NCBI GenBank assembly: GCA_963697205.1
Contig: CAVONB010000006.1
Span: 62,001-126,000, forward strand
Source of the DNA: CAVONB01 sp963697205
Lineage (GTDB): Bacteria > Pseudomonadota > Alphaproteobacteria > Rhizobiales > Hyphomicrobiaceae
Direction: 5' to 3'
DNA length: 64,000 nt
How positions within the stretch are numbered: the stretch's first letter is position 1; each line of letters starts with the position of its first letter. The translations under genes were made by a program, and so were the position numbers. The notes below the pieces were generated by a model. It was not told where the DNA came from. It saw nothing but the letters and a program-made list of their open reading frames with translations, and did no database searches. Of the stretch, positions 1 to 7,454 are shown piece after piece.

Positions 1-336
1 CTCCTTCAGGGCCGCCGACAAGGCTTCCGAATCCTCCGGCCGCGCCGTCGTCGTGTCGCAGATGAGCGTGCCAGCCTTTGCACCTTCCGCGATGCCGCCC
101 GCGCCGAGCATCACGCTTTTGCCGATCGTGCTGGTTGGCAGCGAGGTGATGACGATATCGACGCCCTTGGCGGCTGCCGCGGGGCTCTCGACAGGATGTC
201 CGCCCTGCGCCTTCAGATCGTCCATCCGGGCCGGCTCGACGTCGAAACCCTGGATGATGAACTGCGACTTGCGCAGGTTGTGAATGAAGGCCTGGCCCAT
301 CAGGCCCATGCCGACGAGGCCGATCCGCTTGATCAT
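1..336 (-). CDS. NAD(P)-dependent oxidoreductase, 3-hydroxyisobutyrate dehydrogenase family (partial, C-terminus outside window)
   Basis: The first 112 residues of a beta-hydroxyacid dehydrogenase are visible, read from an ATG at 334-336 on the minus strand. The N-terminus carries the Rossmann dinucleotide-binding motif GLVGMGLMG, then a region (VDIVITSLP, followed by a GTLICDTTT segment) that matches the conserved core of 3-hydroxyisobutyrate dehydrogenase and tartronate semialdehyde reductase relatives. The catalytic lysine region lies beyond the left edge. Family members oxidise a beta-hydroxy acid with NAD(P)+; the substrate cannot be told from this part. A second family member sits at 58663-59571, also on the minus strand. 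Confidence 0.85.
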   Translation of the reverse strand, partial: MIKRIGLVGMGLMGQAFIHNLRKSQFIIQGFDVEPARMDDLKAQGGHPVESPAAAAKGVDIVITSLPTSTIGKSVMLGAGGIAEGAKAGTLICDTTTARPEDSEALSAALKE

Positions 337-452
337 GACGCGCTCCGCTCCCTGCGGCCGTTGTTGTGGTCCTGCCGGGGTGGCCGCTGGAGCGATCTTG
401 CAATGGCGCGCATCGGCACGGCAAGCACAGCGCGGCAGAGGATGTGCCCCGC

Positions 453-959
453 TCAGTCTGCGTCCCACGCGCGCCCGTTGCCGCTGGCCGAACCGGCGCC
501 CCCGCCATCGGCCCCGACCCATCGTCCGCTGGCCACGCGCGTCATGCCGGTCACGTCCCGGCGGTAGAGATAGACCCAGGCTTTGACGTCGCGCGCGGCC
601 GGTTGAGCGCCGGGTGCCGCCCCGGCCTCGACACCGGCCCCAACACGCCGCACGATGCGCTCCACGCGCTTGTACTCCTCATCCTCGCGCCCGCCGCCCG
701 GCCGGATTCCCTCGTAGGCATCGAGCCAGAGCAGGGAAGCGAGCGGCTTTGCCAGCAACACGAGTTCACCGTGAACCACCTCGCGCGGGCCCGACCCGTC
801 GACGGCGCCGGGGTAGCGGCCGAGGTCATAGAGCCGGCCATTGAGGGTGGCCGGCCCGATCAGCGTGGATTCGCGCGCCAGCCGCTGACGCAGCGCGCGA
901 CCGAAGGCCTGGGTCTGCGTCGAGACCAGGCTGCCATAGACGAAGAGGTGCCCGTTCAT
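453..959 (-). CDS. gamma-glutamylcyclotransferase-like (AIG2/GGCT fold) protein
   Basis: 168 residues. The N-terminus FVYGSL is the phosphate/substrate-binding loop typical of the GGCT/AIG2 fold, and the segment LDAYEG followed by EYKRVER matches the conserved middle of the family. The C-terminal 30 residues are Gly/Ala-rich and probably disordered. Family members release 5-oxoproline from gamma-glutamyl compounds, but many bacterial homologues have no tested substrate. It is read towards the gene at 1-336; about 115 bases separate the two, so they could share a transcript. Function beyond the fold is inference. Confidence 0.75.
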   Translation of the reverse strand: MNGHLFVYGSLVSTQTQAFGRALRQRLARESTLIGPATLNGRLYDLGRYPGAVDGSGPREVVHGELVLLAKPLASLLWLDAYEGIRPGGGREDEEYKRVERIVRRVGAGVEAGAAPGAQPAARDVKAWVYLYRRDVTGMTRVASGRWVGADGGGAGSASGNGRAWDAD

Positions 960-1094
960 GCGCCCACTCTATCAGCTAGGTCGCATCCCCGAAAACGCTG
1001 CCCCGCCGGACCCGCACGCCCGTGCCGCCCTGCGACAGGCCGCCCCTGCGCGGTTTCGCCATACCCGTGGCAGCCCGGGCGGCGGCGGCGTTCC

Positions 1095-1121
1095 TTGACA
1101 CTGGGCTTTGCCCGTTACTAT
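1095..1121 (+). promoter_or_regulatory. candidate sigma-70 promoter of the atp (F0) operon
   Basis: A perfect TTGACA lies at 1095-1100 and TACTAT at 1116-1121, with a 15-base spacer (16 if ACTATG is used). It is about 60 bases upstream of the atpI start, and no gene intervenes on this strand. The spacer is slightly short, which lowers confidence. Confidence 0.45.
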
Positions 1122-1183
1122 GGTCCGCGCCGTTGATAAGACGGTTTTGAGTGCCCTCTTCCCAGAGCTGGGCGGGAGTTGCC

Positions 1184-1621
1184 ATGTCCAAAGCAGGCAA
1201 TGGCTCGTCATCCGGCGACGGGTCTGAGCACCGCCTTGATCCGCAAGGATCTGGCGAGCTGAGCCCCGAAGAGCGCGCGGCGTTTCGCCGTCGCGCTCAG
1301 GATTTGGGTAAGCGGCTTGACGAGGTGAAGGCCCGCAAGGCACCAGCCTCCGAGGCGGAGAATCGGGCACGTAGCTCGGCGCTCGGTCAGGCGTTCAAGA
1401 TCGCCATCGAGTTGGTGGCCGGTGTCGCCGTTGGCGGCATGATCGGTTGGTTCCTGGACGGATGGCTCGGCACGCGGCCGTGGCTCCTCGTCCTGTTTCT
1501 CATGCTCGGCTTCGCCGCGGGCATGATGAACACGATCCGCACGGCGAAACGGATGCAGGCTCGCGCCGAACCGATGCAGCGCTCAGCGCCGTCGGTGAAG
1601 GACGACGAGGATGAGACCTGA
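1184..1621 (+). CDS. atpI: ATP synthase protein I
   Basis: 145 residues. A charged, likely disordered N-terminus (about 1-75) is followed by two membrane helices (about 82-104 and 109-130) in the pattern ELVAGVAVGGMIGWFLDGWL then a second helix ending GMMNTIR, characteristic of alphaproteobacterial AtpI. It is a non-stoichiometric F0 partner thought to assist c-ring assembly. I chose the ATG at 1184, preceded by GGGAG. It begins the F0 operon atpI-B-E-F'-F; the F1 genes are not here, as usual for alphaproteobacteria, where the F0 and F1 operons are separate. Confidence 0.9.
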   Translation: MSKAGNGSSSGDGSEHRLDPQGSGELSPEERAAFRRRAQDLGKRLDEVKARKAPASEAENRARSSALGQAFKIAIELVAGVAVGGMIGWFLDGWLGTRPWLLVLFLMLGFAAGMMNTIRTAKRMQARAEPMQRSAPSVKDDEDET

Positions 1622-1634
1622 GGGGGAGCGACAC

Positions 1635-2385
1635 GTGGCTGCGGGCGCCGGCGAAGCACACGGACCGATGCACCAGTTCGAGATCGAGCGGATCGTCCCG
1701 CTCAATCTGTTCGGGCTTGATGCCTCCTTCACCAACTCCTCCCTGTTCATGGTACTGGCGACGGCACTGATCGTCGGCTTCCTTGTCTATGCCATGGGCT
1801 CGCGCTCGCTGGTTCCCGGCCGCGCACAATCCGTCGCCGAGATGCTCTACGAGTTCATCGCGAACATGATCCGAGAGAACGTCGGCACCGAGGGGATGAA
1901 GTACTTTCCCTTCGTCTTCACGCTCTTCATCTTCATTCTGGTGCTGAACCTGCTCGGCATGATCCCCGGCACCGTTCACGGTGACGAGCCACATCATCGT
2001 CACGTTCGCGCTCGCAGCCCTGGTCTTCCTTGTCGTCACCGCCATCGGCTTCGCCCGCCACGGCGCCGGCTACCTGAAGCTGTTCGTGCCCGAGGGCGTG
2101 CCGTTCTGGCTGATGCCCCTGATCGTGCCGATCGAGCTCATCTCCTATCTCATCCGGCCCATCAGCCTGTCGGTGCGCTTGTTCGCCAACATGATGGCGG
2201 GCCACACGATGCTGAAGGTGTTCGCCGGTTTCGCCATCATGCTGCCGGGCGTGCTCAAGGCCGCGCCGGTGCTGTTCACCGTGGCATTCACGGGCCTCGA
2301 GTTCGTCGTCGCCCTGCTGCAGGCCTTCATCTTCACCGTGCTCACCTGCATCTACCTCAACGATGCCGTGAACATGCACCACTGA
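1635..2385 (+). CDS. atpB: ATP synthase F0 subunit a (one-base frameshift near 1971-1974)
   Basis: Subunit a forms the proton half-channels facing the c-ring. The start is read as GTG at 1635, 7 bases after AGGGGGAG; the following residues lead into HQFEIERIVPLNLFG, normal for alphaproteobacterial subunit a. The frame breaks after LLGMIPG: removing one base in accg at 1971-1974 restores FTVTSHIIVTFALA and the rest, including RLFANMMAGH with the essential arginine. The repaired length is 249 residues, normal for the family. Since the gene is single-copy and essential in respiring bacteria, a sequence error is much likelier than a real mutation. An alternative ATG at 1611 would overlap atpI. 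Confidence 0.9.
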
Positions 2386-2474
2386 CCGAAAACCCGGCAG
2401 TCTGCCGTCCGGTGGCCTGCCTTCAGCCTTTCGACAACTGCAACCTTCAGATCCGCTAAGGGGAGATCATCGTC

Positions 2475-2699
2475 ATGGACGCTGCTGCCGCAAAGTACAT
2501 CGGTGCCGGCCTTGCCTGCTTCGCGCTCATCGGCGCCGGCATCGGCATCGGCAACATCTTCGGCAACTACCTGTCGGGCGCGCTGCGCAATCCGTCGGCC
2601 GCGCCGGGCCAGTTCACCAACCTGCTGATCGGCTTCGCGCTCGCCGAGGCGACCGGCCTCTTCGGCCTGCTCATCGCGCTCATCATCCTGTTCGGCTGA
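2475..2699 (+). CDS. atpE: ATP synthase F0 subunit c
   Basis: 74 residues forming two membrane helices joined by a polar loop (RNPSAAPGQ). The proton-binding glutamate lies in the second helix within FALAEATGLFG. The first helix has the glycine-rich pattern GAGIGIGNIFG that packs the c-ring. The gene follows atpB by about 90 bases with GGGGAG just upstream of the ATG. Length and motifs are typical of alphaproteobacterial c subunits. Confidence 0.97.
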   Translation: MDAAAAKYIGAGLACFALIGAGIGIGNIFGNYLSGALRNPSAAPGQFTNLLIGFALAEATGLFGLLIALIILFG

Positions 2700-2788
2700 G
2701 CCATCCTGGCCTTCGCGCCGCGACCGGTCGTGGCCGGTGGCGGCGCTTTGGCCGTCTGATGGTTTCAGTCAACTGATGGGAGACGACG

Positions 2789-3352
2789 ATGCTCGTACGG
2801 TTCGCCGTTCTGGCGGCGACAGCTCTGGCAGCGACAGCGGCCCAGGCCGCTGAGACCAAGAGTGGGTTGCCGCAGCTCAACGTGCCGGACTTCTCGCCCC
2901 AGCTCATCTGGTTGGCGCTGACGTTTGGTGCCCTCTATTTCCTGCTGTCGCGCGTCGCGCTGCCGCGCATCGGCGAGGTGCTCGAGGAGCGTGCCGACCG
3001 CATCCAGCGTGATCTCGACGAGGCCGCCCGCCTCAAGGGTGAGACGGAGAAGGCGTTGGCCGGCTACGAAAAGGCACTCGCCGACGCCCGCGGCAATGCC
3101 AGCGCGCTCGCCAAGGAAACGCAGGCCCGCGTCTCCGCCGAGGTCGACAAGGAGCGTGCTCGCGTCGACAACGAGATCGCCGGCAAGCTGGTTGATGCGG
3201 AGAGCCGCATCGCCGCGACCAAGGCGCAGGCGCTGTCGAGCGTCAACGACATCGCAACGGATACCGCGACCGCCATCATCGGCCGATTGCTCGGCCAGGA
3301 TGCGCGTCCCGAAGAGGTCGCAGCTGCCGTCAAGAGCCTCGAGCGGCGCTGA
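2789..3352 (+). CDS. atpG: ATP synthase F0 subunit b'
   Basis: 187 residues. This is the b' form found in photosynthetic and alphaproteobacterial enzymes: an N-terminal hydrophobic stretch that may be a signal or first helix (1-20), a membrane helix at about 43-62 (LIWLALTFGALYFLLSRVAL), then a long charged coiled coil rich in Ala, Glu, Lys and Arg that forms the peripheral stalk. It precedes subunit b by 18 bases, so a b/b' heterodimer is expected. The symbol atpG (also written atpF2 or atpX) varies between genomes. Confidence 0.92.
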   Translation: MLVRFAVLAATALAATAAQAAETKSGLPQLNVPDFSPQLIWLALTFGALYFLLSRVALPRIGEVLEERADRIQRDLDEAARLKGETEKALAGYEKALADARGNASALAKETQARVSAEVDKERARVDNEIAGKLVDAESRIAATKAQALSSVNDIATDTATAIIGRLLGQDARPEEVAAAVKSLERR

Positions 3353-3370
3353 CATAAAGGATCGATCGTC

Positions 3371-3895
3371 ATGGCCCCGAAGGCAATGCTCGCCTTGTCC
3401 GCACTGTTCGATCCCGGCGCCGCCGAGTTCTGGGTGCTGGTCTCGTTCGTCCTCTTCGTCCTGATGCTGCTGTACTACAAGGTGCCGGGGCTGATGATGA
3501 AGGGCCTCGACGATCGCGCCGCCGCCATTCGCGCCGAGCTCGACGAAGCCCGCCGTCTGCGCGAGGAGGCGCAGGCCTTGCTCGCCGACTACCAGAAGAA
3601 GGCGCGCGAGGCGGAGGAAGAGGCCAAGACCATCGTCGAGGGCGCCAGGAAGGAAGCCGAGGCGATGGGCGCCGAGGCGCGACGCGCACTGGGCGAGCAG
3701 CTCGAGCGCCGCACGCGCCTCGCCCAGGAGAAGATCGCCCGCGCCGAGGCGCAGGCGGTGGCCGAGGTGCGCTCCGCCGCCGTCGAGAAGGCCGTGGCCG
3801 CTGCCGAGGCCGTGCTCCGCGAAAAGGTCGCCGGCGCTACCGGTTCATCGCTGATCGAGCAGTCGATCCGCGATTTGAAATCCAAGCTCAACTGA
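3371..3895 (+). CDS. atpF: ATP synthase F0 subunit b
   Basis: 174 residues. One membrane helix (about 15-35, FWVLVSFVLFVLMLLYY) is followed by the b-type start of the stalk (KGLDDRAAAIRAELDEARRL) and a long coiled coil. It is the last gene of the F0 operon; a strong terminator begins 32 bases after its stop. The short hydrophobic lead and immediate stalk motif distinguish it from the b' form upstream. Confidence 0.95.
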   Translation: MAPKAMLALSALFDPGAAEFWVLVSFVLFVLMLLYYKVPGLMMKGLDDRAAAIRAELDEARRLREEAQALLADYQKKAREAEEEAKTIVEGARKEAEAMGAEARRALGEQLERRTRLAQEKIARAEAQAVAEVRSAAVEKAVAAAEAVLREKVAGATGSSLIEQSIRDLKSKLN

Positions 3896-4200
3896 CCCCG
3901 GCGGTGTCCCGCCAGGCGCAGTCTGGAAGCCGGCCAAAGGCCGGCTTTTTCTTTTGCCCCGCGGCCGCGATTTCTGTTGTCAATTGCGTTAGCGGCATGC
4001 CCTGGCCTCCGCGCGGTGTGCAAGCGCGCGTGAAATCAGTACTCGTTTGTTCAGCAAGCGCCACTTAACCCTTGCGCGCTGATCGGAGTTTCGGTCGCAG
4101 AATTGTCACATAACGTAAGCCCCACGCCTGACCGTGGTGGAGTTATGATGGCTTATACGGATGTTATTTTACAGGCCGGCGCGCGCTTTTCCCTTTGCCG
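3896..4200. other. intergenic region between atpF and the 4.2-kb membrane gene
   Basis: About 305 bases. It holds the atp terminator at 3927-3955. The remainder is less GC-rich than its surroundings (for example 4080-4175) and probably carries the promoter of the next gene, but I find no well-spaced promoter pair and no RNA gene. Confidence 0.5.
3927..3955 (+). terminator. Rho-independent terminator of the atp F0 operon
   Basis: A perfect 9-bp stem (AAGCCGGCC / GGCCGGCTT) with an AAA loop at 3936-3938 is followed by TTTCTTTT. It lies directly after atpF. Confidence 0.9.
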
Positions 4201-4890
4201 ATGGCCCAGCGACGCCTTCTCGCCGCGCTCCTCGTCGTCGATCTTATCTTCATCACTGTGCATGCCGGCCTGCGGTTCGCGCGGGACTGGGGCTATGCCG
4301 TCGATCGTCAGGTTTTCGATCTGCTCTCGATCAGCACCGATAACGCACTGCCCGAAATGTTCATCTATGCGCAGCTTGCTGTCGGCACAGTCCTTCTGAC
4401 GTCGGCTGCCGTTAGAACGGGTGGGGCGGTCTTCCTGGTTCTAGGCGCAGCTTACGCCTATGCCCTGCTCGACGACGCGCTGTCGATCCATGAACGCGTC
4501 GCCCACGCCACGGTCGGCGCGCGCGCATCCGGCGCACCGGGCGTTGACCTGTCCGACGTGGTCGAGCTTCTCGCATTGGGCCTGCCCGCAGCAGGCTTCA
4601 TCGTCCTCTTTGCCTTCTGGTATCTGAGCTGCCCGCTACGATGGCGCCCAAGTGCGCTTCTGTGCCTGGCCGCATTCGTCGCGCTCGGCGGCTTTGCGGC
4701 AGGCGCGGACTTTCTCCACCAGGTCGTGGGCGGGATGAACTTGCGCCTCAGTCAGATGCTGACGTTGATCGAAGACGGCGGGGAGATGGTCGCTGTTACA
4801 GCCATGACGTGGGCGGCAATGCGGGTGCGCGCGGAGACCACCTGGCGACATCCGGTACGGCGACCCGTCCCGGGCGGCGCCGTCGCCTAG
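4201..4890 (+). CDS. multipass membrane protein of unknown function
   Basis: 229 residues from the ATG at 4201 (an ATG at 4195 is equally possible). Six hydrophobic segments are visible, near residues 5-25, 55-75, 78-98, 120-145, 150-175 and 195-210. A conserved-looking acidic/histidine cluster LLDDALSIHERVAH follows the third helix, and a second histidine lies in ADFLHQVV; such placement could suit a metal or cofactor site, but that is speculation. I do not recognise the family. It stands alone between the atp terminator and a minus-strand gene. Confidence 0.6.
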   Translation: MAQRRLLAALLVVDLIFITVHAGLRFARDWGYAVDRQVFDLLSISTDNALPEMFIYAQLAVGTVLLTSAAVRTGGAVFLVLGAAYAYALLDDALSIHERVAHATVGARASGAPGVDLSDVVELLALGLPAAGFIVLFAFWYLSCPLRWRPSALLCLAAFVALGGFAAGADFLHQVVGGMNLRLSQMLTLIEDGGEMVAVTAMTWAAMRVRAETTWRHPVRRPVPGGAVA

Positions 4891-4958
4891 ACGCCGGACA
4901 GGCGTTTGCCGGCGGGCTTGGTGACGTCATGCCACCGCGCATGCCGGTACGGGCCGCC

Positions 4959-5405
4959 TCACGACACGCGAATGATCGCACCTTTCAGCGACATGACGTG
5001 TCGACGCACGCCCTTGCTCCAGTTCCCCGAGAGCACGATCCAGCGCCCCTGCGGCGTCTGTCCGACGATTTCGCCGACGTGGTGGCGCCACACGACGATC
5101 GCGCCGACCTGCGGGGCGCCCGGCCGCCCGAAGTGCCGCCAGGCCCAGGCGACGTTCAGCGCGGGCCCGCCGCCGTGGCGGGTGCGCATGTACCAGCCGC
5201 ACCATTGCTTCGGCCGCGGTCCCGCGTTGTGCGGGCCGAGCCCCTGGAAAGACATCGGCCCCTTCGCCGGCCGCACCACCCAAGTCCGCGCGCCCGTGCG
5301 CGTCATCGTCATGGGGCCCTCACCCGTATCGGTGTCGGACCGCGCCGGACCGGCTTCCAGCACAAGGAGACCGGCCGCCAAGGCGGCGGCATAGGCAACT
5401 TTCAT
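4959..5405 (-). CDS. small secreted CHAP/NlpC-like protein
   Basis: 148 residues, start ATG at 5403-5405. Residues 1-22 are a classic Sec signal peptide (hydrophobic core AALAAGLLVL, then a GPARS cleavage region). The mature part has a cysteine in QWCGWYMR (about residue 69), an ALNVAWAW helix, then GAIVVWRHHVGEIVG with His108/109 and WIVLSGNW. The Cys-helix-His-strand order is that of CHAP/NlpC-type papain-fold amidases acting on peptidoglycan. The family match is by pattern only. Close homologues occur as short exported proteins in Hyphomicrobiales, to my knowledge without assigned roles. Confidence 0.65.
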   Translation of the reverse strand: MKVAYAAALAAGLLVLEAGPARSDTDTGEGPMTMTRTGARTWVVRPAKGPMSFQGLGPHNAGPRPKQWCGWYMRTRHGGGPALNVAWAWRHFGRPGAPQVGAIVVWRHHVGEIVGQTPQGRWIVLSGNWSKGVRRHVMSLKGAIIRVS

Positions 5406-5638
5406 GTCGTTTGATCCGCTGTCTGATGTCGTGACGGCGCAGAGTCTGCAAGCTGCGGGCCAGACCGGTCGCAAGCGCGGCCGCTCGGCCCCAGGCCGCC
5501 CCAGGCCGCCCCGTCGCCCGCCCCCGAGCCACGCATTGACCACACCCGAACCGCTTTGAGACGCTGGCGACCCGTCTGGCGGCCGCCTCCAGGCCGGCCT
5601 AAGGTCGGGTGTCGAACGCTCAGCGAATGGGGACAGAC
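5406..5638. other. divergent intergenic region with a short tandem repeat
   Basis: This 233-base region separates the minus-strand CHAP-like gene from the plus-strand alcohol dehydrogenase, so it should hold two promoters. None is convincing by eye. Two copies of the decamer CCAGGCCGCC stand in tandem near 5492-5511. Confidence 0.4.
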
Positions 5639-6736
5639 ATGCGCGCTGCCGTGCTCACCGAGGTCAACAAGCCGCTCCAGATCGTCGAGGTCGAGCAGGA
5701 GGGCCCCAAGGCGGGCGAGGCGCGGGTCAAGGTCAAGGCGGCGGGCGTGTGCATGTCGGATTGGCACATCATGAACGGCGACTGGCCGATGCCGCTGCCG
5801 TTCGTGTGCGGCCACGAGGCCGCCGGCATCGTCGACACCGTTGGTGCCGGCGTCACCAACGTGAAGCCGGGCGACCACGTCGTCTTCTCCTTCCGGCCCA
5901 ATTGCGGTCATTGCCGCTACTGCGCGTCCGGCCGCTCAGTGCTCTGCATCGGCCACAACGACACCCCGCGCTGGGTCATGCACGACGGCACGACGCGGCT
6001 GAAGATGAACGGCGAGCCGCTGCATCAGATGGCGCGGATCGGCACGTTTTCGGAGTTCGTTGTCTGCCCTGCCGAGCAACTCGTTGCCGTGCGCAAGGAT
6101 CTGAAGTGGGAGCACGCCGCCATCATCGGCTGCTCCGTGTCGACCGGTGTCGGTGCGGTGATCCGCCATGCCAAGGTGCCGGCGGGTTCCAGCGTGCTCG
6201 TCGTCGGCTGCGGCGGCGTCGGCCTCAACATCGTGCAGGGCGCGCGGCTCGCCGGCGCCGAGACCATTATCGCCGCCGACCTTCTCGACAACAAGCTGGC
6301 CTACGCCCGAACCTTCGGCGCGACACACACGATCAACGCGAAGATCGACGATGTCGTAAAACGCGTCCGCGACCTGACGCAAGGGCTTGGCGTCGAGTTC
6401 GCGTTCGACGGCATTGGCTCGGAAAAGACAGCGACCCAAGTTGTCGACGCGATTGCGCCGGGCGGCCACGCCGTGTTCGTCGGCATCCCCGCCATCGGCG
6501 TCAAGGCCCCGCTCTCGCCCTTCCAGATCGTCTTCGGCGAGAAGAAGGTGACGGGCACCTACTACGGCTCGATCCGCCCCGACATCGACTTCGCCGTGCT
6601 CGCGGACATGACCATCTCCAAGCGCCTGAACCTCGACGATCTGATTTCCCGCACCTACAGCCTCGACCAGATCAACGAGGGCTTCCAGAACCTCGTCAAG
6701 GGCTCCGTCGCACGCGGCGTGATCATGTTCGACTGA
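5639..6736 (+). CDS. zinc-dependent alcohol dehydrogenase (MDR family)
   Basis: 365 residues from ATG 5639, preceded by GGGGA; in-frame GTG 5609 and ATG 5627 are alternatives. Catalytic zinc ligands are a cysteine in GVCMSDWH and a histidine in the CGHEAAG motif. The structural zinc loop NCGHCRYCASGRSVLC has all four cysteines. The Rossmann motif GCGGVGLNIVQGARLAG shows NAD(P) binding. The length and the structural-zinc loop fit the class III/aryl-alcohol branch. It would turn a primary alcohol into an aldehyde, a possible substrate of the molybdenum hydroxylase encoded downstream. That pathway link rests on proximity alone. Confidence 0.88.
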   Translation: MRAAVLTEVNKPLQIVEVEQEGPKAGEARVKVKAAGVCMSDWHIMNGDWPMPLPFVCGHEAAGIVDTVGAGVTNVKPGDHVVFSFRPNCGHCRYCASGRSVLCIGHNDTPRWVMHDGTTRLKMNGEPLHQMARIGTFSEFVVCPAEQLVAVRKDLKWEHAAIIGCSVSTGVGAVIRHAKVPAGSSVLVVGCGGVGLNIVQGARLAGAETIIAADLLDNKLAYARTFGATHTINAKIDDVVKRVRDLTQGLGVEFAFDGIGSEKTATQVVDAIAPGGHAVFVGIPAIGVKAPLSPFQIVFGEKKVTGTYYGSIRPDIDFAVLADMTISKRLNLDDLISRTYSLDQINEGFQNLVKGSVARGVIMFD

Positions 6737-6969
6737 CGGCCCTGCCCACCGGCCGGGTCACGGGGGATCGGTTGGACGGTCCGGTCGGGGCGCCGGCGCG
6801 CCGAGCCAGGACCGAGCACGCGAAAATGTGATCGTTCGCGTCCCCAAAGCTGACATAGGGTTCGCGCGTACTGATGGACGGCGAGGGCGGCGTCGCCCCG
6901 GATGCTTGGTGCGGTCGCGTGCGGCCGTTGCCGAGCCGATCGGCTCATGAACAACAGGAACTCAGCGAC

Positions 6970-7437
6970 ATGGCGAAGCTGAATATCAACGGCAAGGTCG
7001 TAGACGTCGACGTGGAGCCCGACACGCCGCTGCTTTGGGTTATCCGCGAGCAGGTCGGACTGACCGGCACTAAGTACGGCTGCGGTATCGCCGCCTGCGG
7101 CGCCTGCGCGGTGCACATCAACGGCGAGGTCCAGCGCTCCTGTGCGATGCCTGTATCGGCCGTCGCGGAAACGGACCGGATCGTCACCATCGAGGGCCTC
7201 ACCCCGGATTCTTCCCACGCCATCCAGAAGGCGTGGCTCGCCCACGAGGTGCCCCAGTGCGGCTATTGCCAGTCCGGGCAGATCATGGCGGCCGCCGCCC
7301 TGCTCGCCAAGACGCCGAAGCCGACCGATGCCGACATCGACGCGGCCATGACCAACATCTGCCGCTGCGGCACGTTCCAGCGGATACGGGCTGCCATCCA
7401 CAGCGCCGCCGGCAATCCCAACACTGGCAACGGCTGA
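6970..7437 (+). CDS. molybdenum hydroxylase small subunit, [2Fe-2S] protein (isoquinoline 1-oxidoreductase alpha type)
   Basis: 155 residues. The N-terminal half has the plant-ferredoxin cluster motif (GCGIAACGACAV then a later cysteine), and the C-terminal half has the second [2Fe-2S] site (QCGYCQSGQ and ICRCG). This two-cluster layout is that of the small subunit of xanthine-oxidase-family enzymes. Electrons pass from the molybdopterin subunit encoded 17 bases downstream. There is no FAD subunit beside the pair, as expected for the isoquinoline oxidoreductase/aldehyde dehydrogenase branch, which gives electrons to a cytochrome rather than to NAD. Confidence 0.9.
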   Translation: MAKLNINGKVVDVDVEPDTPLLWVIREQVGLTGTKYGCGIAACGACAVHINGEVQRSCAMPVSAVAETDRIVTIEGLTPDSSHAIQKAWLAHEVPQCGYCQSGQIMAAAALLAKTPKPTDADIDAAMTNICRCGTFQRIRAAIHSAAGNPNTGNG

Positions 7438-7454
7438 GCGCGGGAGAGAGAACC

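Noticed and set aside
1971..1985. Programmed frameshifting in atpB
   Set aside because: No slippery heptamer or stimulating stem is apparent, no such recoding is known for atpB, and other genes in the window show the same kind of single-base errors.
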